From assembly GCA_021819025.1 (NCBI GenBank), contig JAKASN010000002.1, positions 1-17,277 of the forward strand: a stretch of 17,277 nt of DNA, written 5' to 3'. This document shows, one piece after another, positions 14,766 to 17,277 of the stretch. Source of the stretch: Actinomycetes bacterium (GTDB lineage: Bacteria > Actinomycetota > Acidimicrobiia > Acidimicrobiales > Acidimicrobiaceae). The position numbers and the translations under genes are program-made. The notes under the pieces are model-generated. The model made no database searches. It saw nothing but the letters and a program-made list of their open reading frames with translations, and was not told where the DNA came from. Position 1 is the stretch's first letter. Each line of letters opens with the position of its first letter.

Positions 14766-16193
14766 TTAGACGTCGTAGTACATCATGAATTCCCAAGGAT
14801 GCGGACGCAGACGAATCGCGTCAGCTTCATTGAGGAGTTTGTAATTGATCCAAGTATCGATAAGTTCCTGGGAGAAGACTCCCCCCACCTTGAGATACTC
14901 GTTGTCGGCCGCCAATGCGGCCAAGGCGCCTTCAAGCGAGGAAGGAACTTGAGGGACTTTGGCGGCTTCCTCAGGAGAGAGGTCGAAGAGATCCACATCC
15001 ACCGGGGCGGGAGGCTCGATCTTGTTCTTAACCCCATCAAGCCCGGCCATGAGCATCGCCGCAAAGGCAAGATAGGGATTCGCCATGGGATCCGGGCAGC
15101 GGAACTCCACTCGCTTTGCCTTGGGACTTGGAGAATAGGTCGGGATCCTACAGGCCGCGGAGCGGTTGCGCTGCGAATAAACCAAGTTCACCGGTGCCTC
15201 ATAACCTGGGACGAGCCGCTTGTAAGAGTTGGTCGTCGGAGCACCAAAGGCGAGAATCGATGCCCCGTGCTTTAAAATCCCACCGATGTACCAGCGAGCG
15301 AGATCCGAGAGTTGCGCATAGCCGCCGTTGGCATCGAAAAAGAGTGGCTCGCCTTTACTCCAGAGAGACTGATGGGTGTGCATGCCTGAACCGTTGTCCT
15401 GGAAGAGAGGCTTGGGCATGAAAGTGGCGCTGAAGCCCGCTTTGTAAGCCACGTTCTTCACGATGTACTTATAGAGCATCACTTTGTCGGCCATGGCGAG
15501 CAATGTATCAAATCGCATATCAATTTCCGCTTGACCAGCAGTCGCCACTTCGTGATGCTGGACTTCGATCTCAATACCCATTGATTGCATCACCAGGACC
15601 ATCTCAGAACGCAGATCCTGAAACTTGTCGGTGGGCGGAACCGGGAAGTAGCCCTCTTTGTAACGCACTTTGTAACCCAGGTTGGGCTTTTCGTCACGGT
15701 CGGAATTCCAGATTCCTTCGATGGAGTCCACCGAGTACGAGGCGGAGTGGCTGTCCTGGCCGTACTTGACGTCGTTGAAGATGAAGAACTCCGCCTCGGG
15801 ACCGAAATAGGCGGTATCGGCAATGCCGGTTTCCTTCAGGTGGGCCTCGGCCTTTTTCGCGATGTAACGCGGGTCGCGGTCGTAGGGTTCTAGAGTGATT
15901 GGGTCGTAGATGAAGCAGTTGAGGTTCAAGGTCTTGTGCTGGCGGAATGGGTCGAGCACTGCGGTGTTGGGGTCTGGCATAAGAATCATGTCCGACTCAT
16001 TTATGGCTTTAAATCCGCGGATTGACGAGCCGTCAAAACCAAATCCCTCTGCGAAAGACGCTTCGGTGAGCTGTGCAACCGGCACCGAGAAGTGCTGCAT
16101 TACCCCAGGAAGGTCGCAGAAACGTAGGTCGACGATCTCCACGCCTTCGTCCTTTGCCATACGAATTACCGCGGCCGGCGTATTTTCCTTCAT
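14766..16193 (-). CDS. glnA: Glutamine synthetase type I (GSI-beta-like)
   Basis: The 475-residue enzyme condenses ammonia and glutamate with ATP to glutamine in the cytoplasm, as a dodecamer. Visible family elements are [13 protein letters not shown] (Asp latch loop), FGPEAEFF (metal-binding Glu), [29 protein letters not shown] and [17 protein letters not shown]. The insertion after the EAEFF strand that marks the GSI-beta branch is present. At the site adenylylated in GSI-beta (Tyr397 in E. coli, motif NLYxLP) this protein has [10 protein letters not shown] with Phe403 (codon 14985-14987), so it cannot be modified there. Start: ATG at 16193, with AAGGAG four bases upstream; an upstream GTG-type extension of 21 residues is rejected. 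It is divergent from a second synthetase gene. Confidence 0.97.
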   Translation of the reverse strand: MKENTPAAVIRMAKDEGVEIVDLRFCDLPGVMQHFSVPVAQLTEASFAEGFGFDGSSIRGFKAINESDMILMPDPNTAVLDPFRQHKTLNLNCFIYDPITLEPYDRDPRYIAKKAEAHLKETGIADTAYFGPEAEFFIFNDVKYGQDSHSASYSVDSIEGIWNSDRDEKPNLGYKVRYKEGYFPVPPTDKFQDLRSEMVLVMQSMGIEIEVQHHEVATAGQAEIDMRFDTLLAMADKVMLYKYIVKNVAYKAGFSATFMPKPLFQDNGSGMHTHQSLWSKGEPLFFDANGGYAQLSDLARWYIGGILKHGASILAFGAPTTNSYKRLVPGYEAPVNLVYSQRNRSAACRIPTYSPSPKAKRVEFRCPDPMANPYLAFAAMLMAGLDGVKNKIEPPAPVDVDLFDLSPEEAAKVPQVPSSLEGALAALAADNEYLKVGGVFSQELIDTWINYKLLNEADAIRLRPHPWEFMMYYDV

Positions 16194-16392
16194 GGTTCTC
16201 CTTGTCTCGAGACCCAGCGGCCTACTGGCGCCATCGCCATAGTTCTCCCGTGACACCTCTGGGGATTGCCTTCTAGGTTAGGTCTAGGAAAACCAGGGTT
16301 ATCGTGGGAGTTTGTAAACAGTTGATTAACTAACTTAAAGTAATCCCACGACGAGAATCGGTTCTCGTCAAGATTCCACTAGTACTGTCTGT
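16194..16392. promoter_or_regulatory. Divergent glnA-glnA2 control region with a 20-base inverted repeat
   Basis: These 199 bases separate the starts of two divergent glutamine synthetase genes and must hold both promoters. At 16350-16369 GACGAGAA and TTCTCGTC form perfect 8-bp arms around TCGG. The centre is about 34 bases before the GTG of the right-hand gene, where an activator would sit if that mRNA is leaderless. A TACTGT box at 16383-16388 is a possible -10 for it. The AT-rich stretch 16313-16345 may serve either direction. I could not match a clear GlnR box (GTnAC-n6-GAAAC). All functional readings are inference. Confidence 0.45.
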
Positions 16393-17277
16393 GTGGCAAC
16401 TCGGACAAATACCCAATCCAAGATCGAATACGTTCTCAAGACAGTTGAGGAACGCAAGGTCAGCTTCATCCAGCTCTGGTTCACCGACGTTCTGGGAACA
16501 CCCAAGAGCTTTCAGATCACTCCAGCTGAACTGGAGACCGCTCTGGTGGATGGGATGACCTTCGATGGCTCGGCGATAGACGGCTTTTCACGCGTCCAAG
16601 AGAGCGACGTCATCGCGCTACCAGATCCCACCACCTTTTGCCTTTTGCCTTCGGACCCCAGCATCGGCCGCGTCTTTTGCGATATAAATAATCTTGATTC
16701 CACTCCCTTTGCCGGTTGTCCCCGCAACACCTTGCGAAGCGCCCTTGACCGCGCGCACCAGCTTGGCTACTCCTTCTTCGCGGCCCCCGAACTTGAGTAC
16801 TTCTACTTCTCAGCCAAGCCCGTCGACGGGGTACCAGAACCCCTCGACTACGGATCGTACTTCGAACTCACGGTATCGGACCTCCCCTCACAGTTGAGGA
16901 AAAAGACCGTCCTCGCGCTGGAGGACATGGGGATTCCCGTAGAGTACTCCCAGCACGAAGACGCACCGAGCCAGCATGAGATCGATCTGCGCTACACCGA
17001 CGCGCTCACCATGGCTGACAACGTCATGACCACCCGGCTTGTGGTGAAAGAGATCGCGGCACAGCACGGTGTTCATGCGACCTTTATGCCCAAGCCAATC
17101 GCAGGGGTACAGGGATCGGGAATGCACACCCACTTTTCTCTCTTCAAGGACAACGTCAACGCCTTTTACGACGGCGATGCCCCTTGGGGTCTTTCCACGG
17201 TAGCCCAGCAATTCATTGCGGGGGTATTGCGCCACGCCCCGGAAATCACCGCCATCACTAACCAGTGGGTGAACTCC
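16393..17277 (+). CDS. glnA2: Glutamine synthetase family protein, GlnA2-like (partial, runs off the right edge)
   Basis: An open frame of 295 codons runs from GTG 16393 to the window end without a stop. It reads VEERKVSFIQLWFTDVLGTPK at the N-terminus (about 18-38), then MTFDGSAIDGFSRVQESD (latch loop), PELEYFYF (metal-binding Glu), HEIDLRYTDALTMADNVMT, ATFMPKP and GSGMHTHFSLF, and leaves the window at AITNQWVNS just before the KRL motif. It lacks the insertion found in the neighbouring GlnA and resembles the GSI-alpha-like GlnA2 of mycobacteria, whose in vivo role is less clear than that of GlnA1. Some paralogs of this group ligate other amines (polyamines) to glutamate, so glutamine synthesis is not assured. 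No Shine-Dalgarno sequence precedes the GTG and no other start is near. Confidence 0.92.
   Translation, partial: MATRTNTQSKIEYVLKTVEERKVSFIQLWFTDVLGTPKSFQITPAELETALVDGMTFDGSAIDGFSRVQESDVIALPDPTTFCLLPSDPSIGRVFCDINNLDSTPFAGCPRNTLRSALDRAHQLGYSFFAAPELEYFYFSAKPVDGVPEPLDYGSYFELTVSDLPSQLRKKTVLALEDMGIPVEYSQHEDAPSQHEIDLRYTDALTMADNVMTTRLVVKEIAAQHGVHATFMPKPIAGVQGSGMHTHFSLFKDNVNAFYDGDAPWGLSTVAQQFIAGVLRHAPEITAITNQWVNS

Noticed and set aside
16194..16256. A 21-residue N-terminal extension of glnA.
   Set aside because: The AAGGAG site four bases before ATG 16193 and the usual start of GlnA proteins support the shorter form.
16312..16340. A GlnR-type box in the divergent glnA control region.
   Set aside because: The best partial matches to GTnAC-n6-GAAAC lack several defined positions, so I do not claim it.

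Overview
The window looks like chromosomal DNA of an actinobacterium with moderate GC content (my impression, not counted). The pointers are a short HrdB/SigB-type sigma factor, a GlnA1-like and a GlnA2-like glutamine synthetase side by side, frequent GTG and TTG starts, and xseA/xseB of actinobacterial style. An acidimicrobial relative (Acidimicrobiia) is my best guess, but that is inference. I see no tRNA, rRNA, CRISPR array, insertion sequence or phage gene.

Layout. The left edge (1-37, minus) holds the first 12 codons of an exported protein. Next comes a DHA2-type MFS drug exporter (minus), divergent from a double-hotdog thioesterase (plus). A primary-like sigma factor (minus) converges on the thioesterase. 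NAD+ synthetase nadE and an unknown helical protein probably form one minus-strand unit. Divergent from nadE is a two-gene ABC exporter whose permease starts inside the stop codon of the ATPase gene.

From 8226 to 11487 lies the most distinctive part: a compact plus-strand sulfur cassette. It encodes an ArsR repressor fused to a rhodanese, a DsrE-like sulfur carrier, a sulfide:quinone oxidoreductase (SQR)-like flavoprotein and a PIG-L/LmbE-type deacetylase, and it ends at a hairpin. A perfect 24-bp palindrome spans the first start codon and a candidate -10 box, and looks like the cassette's own operator. My reading is that sulfide or persulfide relieves repression, SQR oxidises sulfide, and DsrE and rhodanese handle the persulfide sulfur. 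The deacetylase may act in low-molecular-weight thiol metabolism.

The right part holds xseB and xseA (exonuclease VII, minus), a small membrane-anchored protein of unknown function (plus), and two divergent glutamine synthetase genes. The complete glnA encodes phenylalanine where adenylylated enzymes carry the modified tyrosine. The second, GlnA2-like gene runs off the right edge and seems to have no Shine-Dalgarno sequence. The two stretches over 300 bases without a confident gene (11488-11841 and 13648-14045) are described as separate entries.
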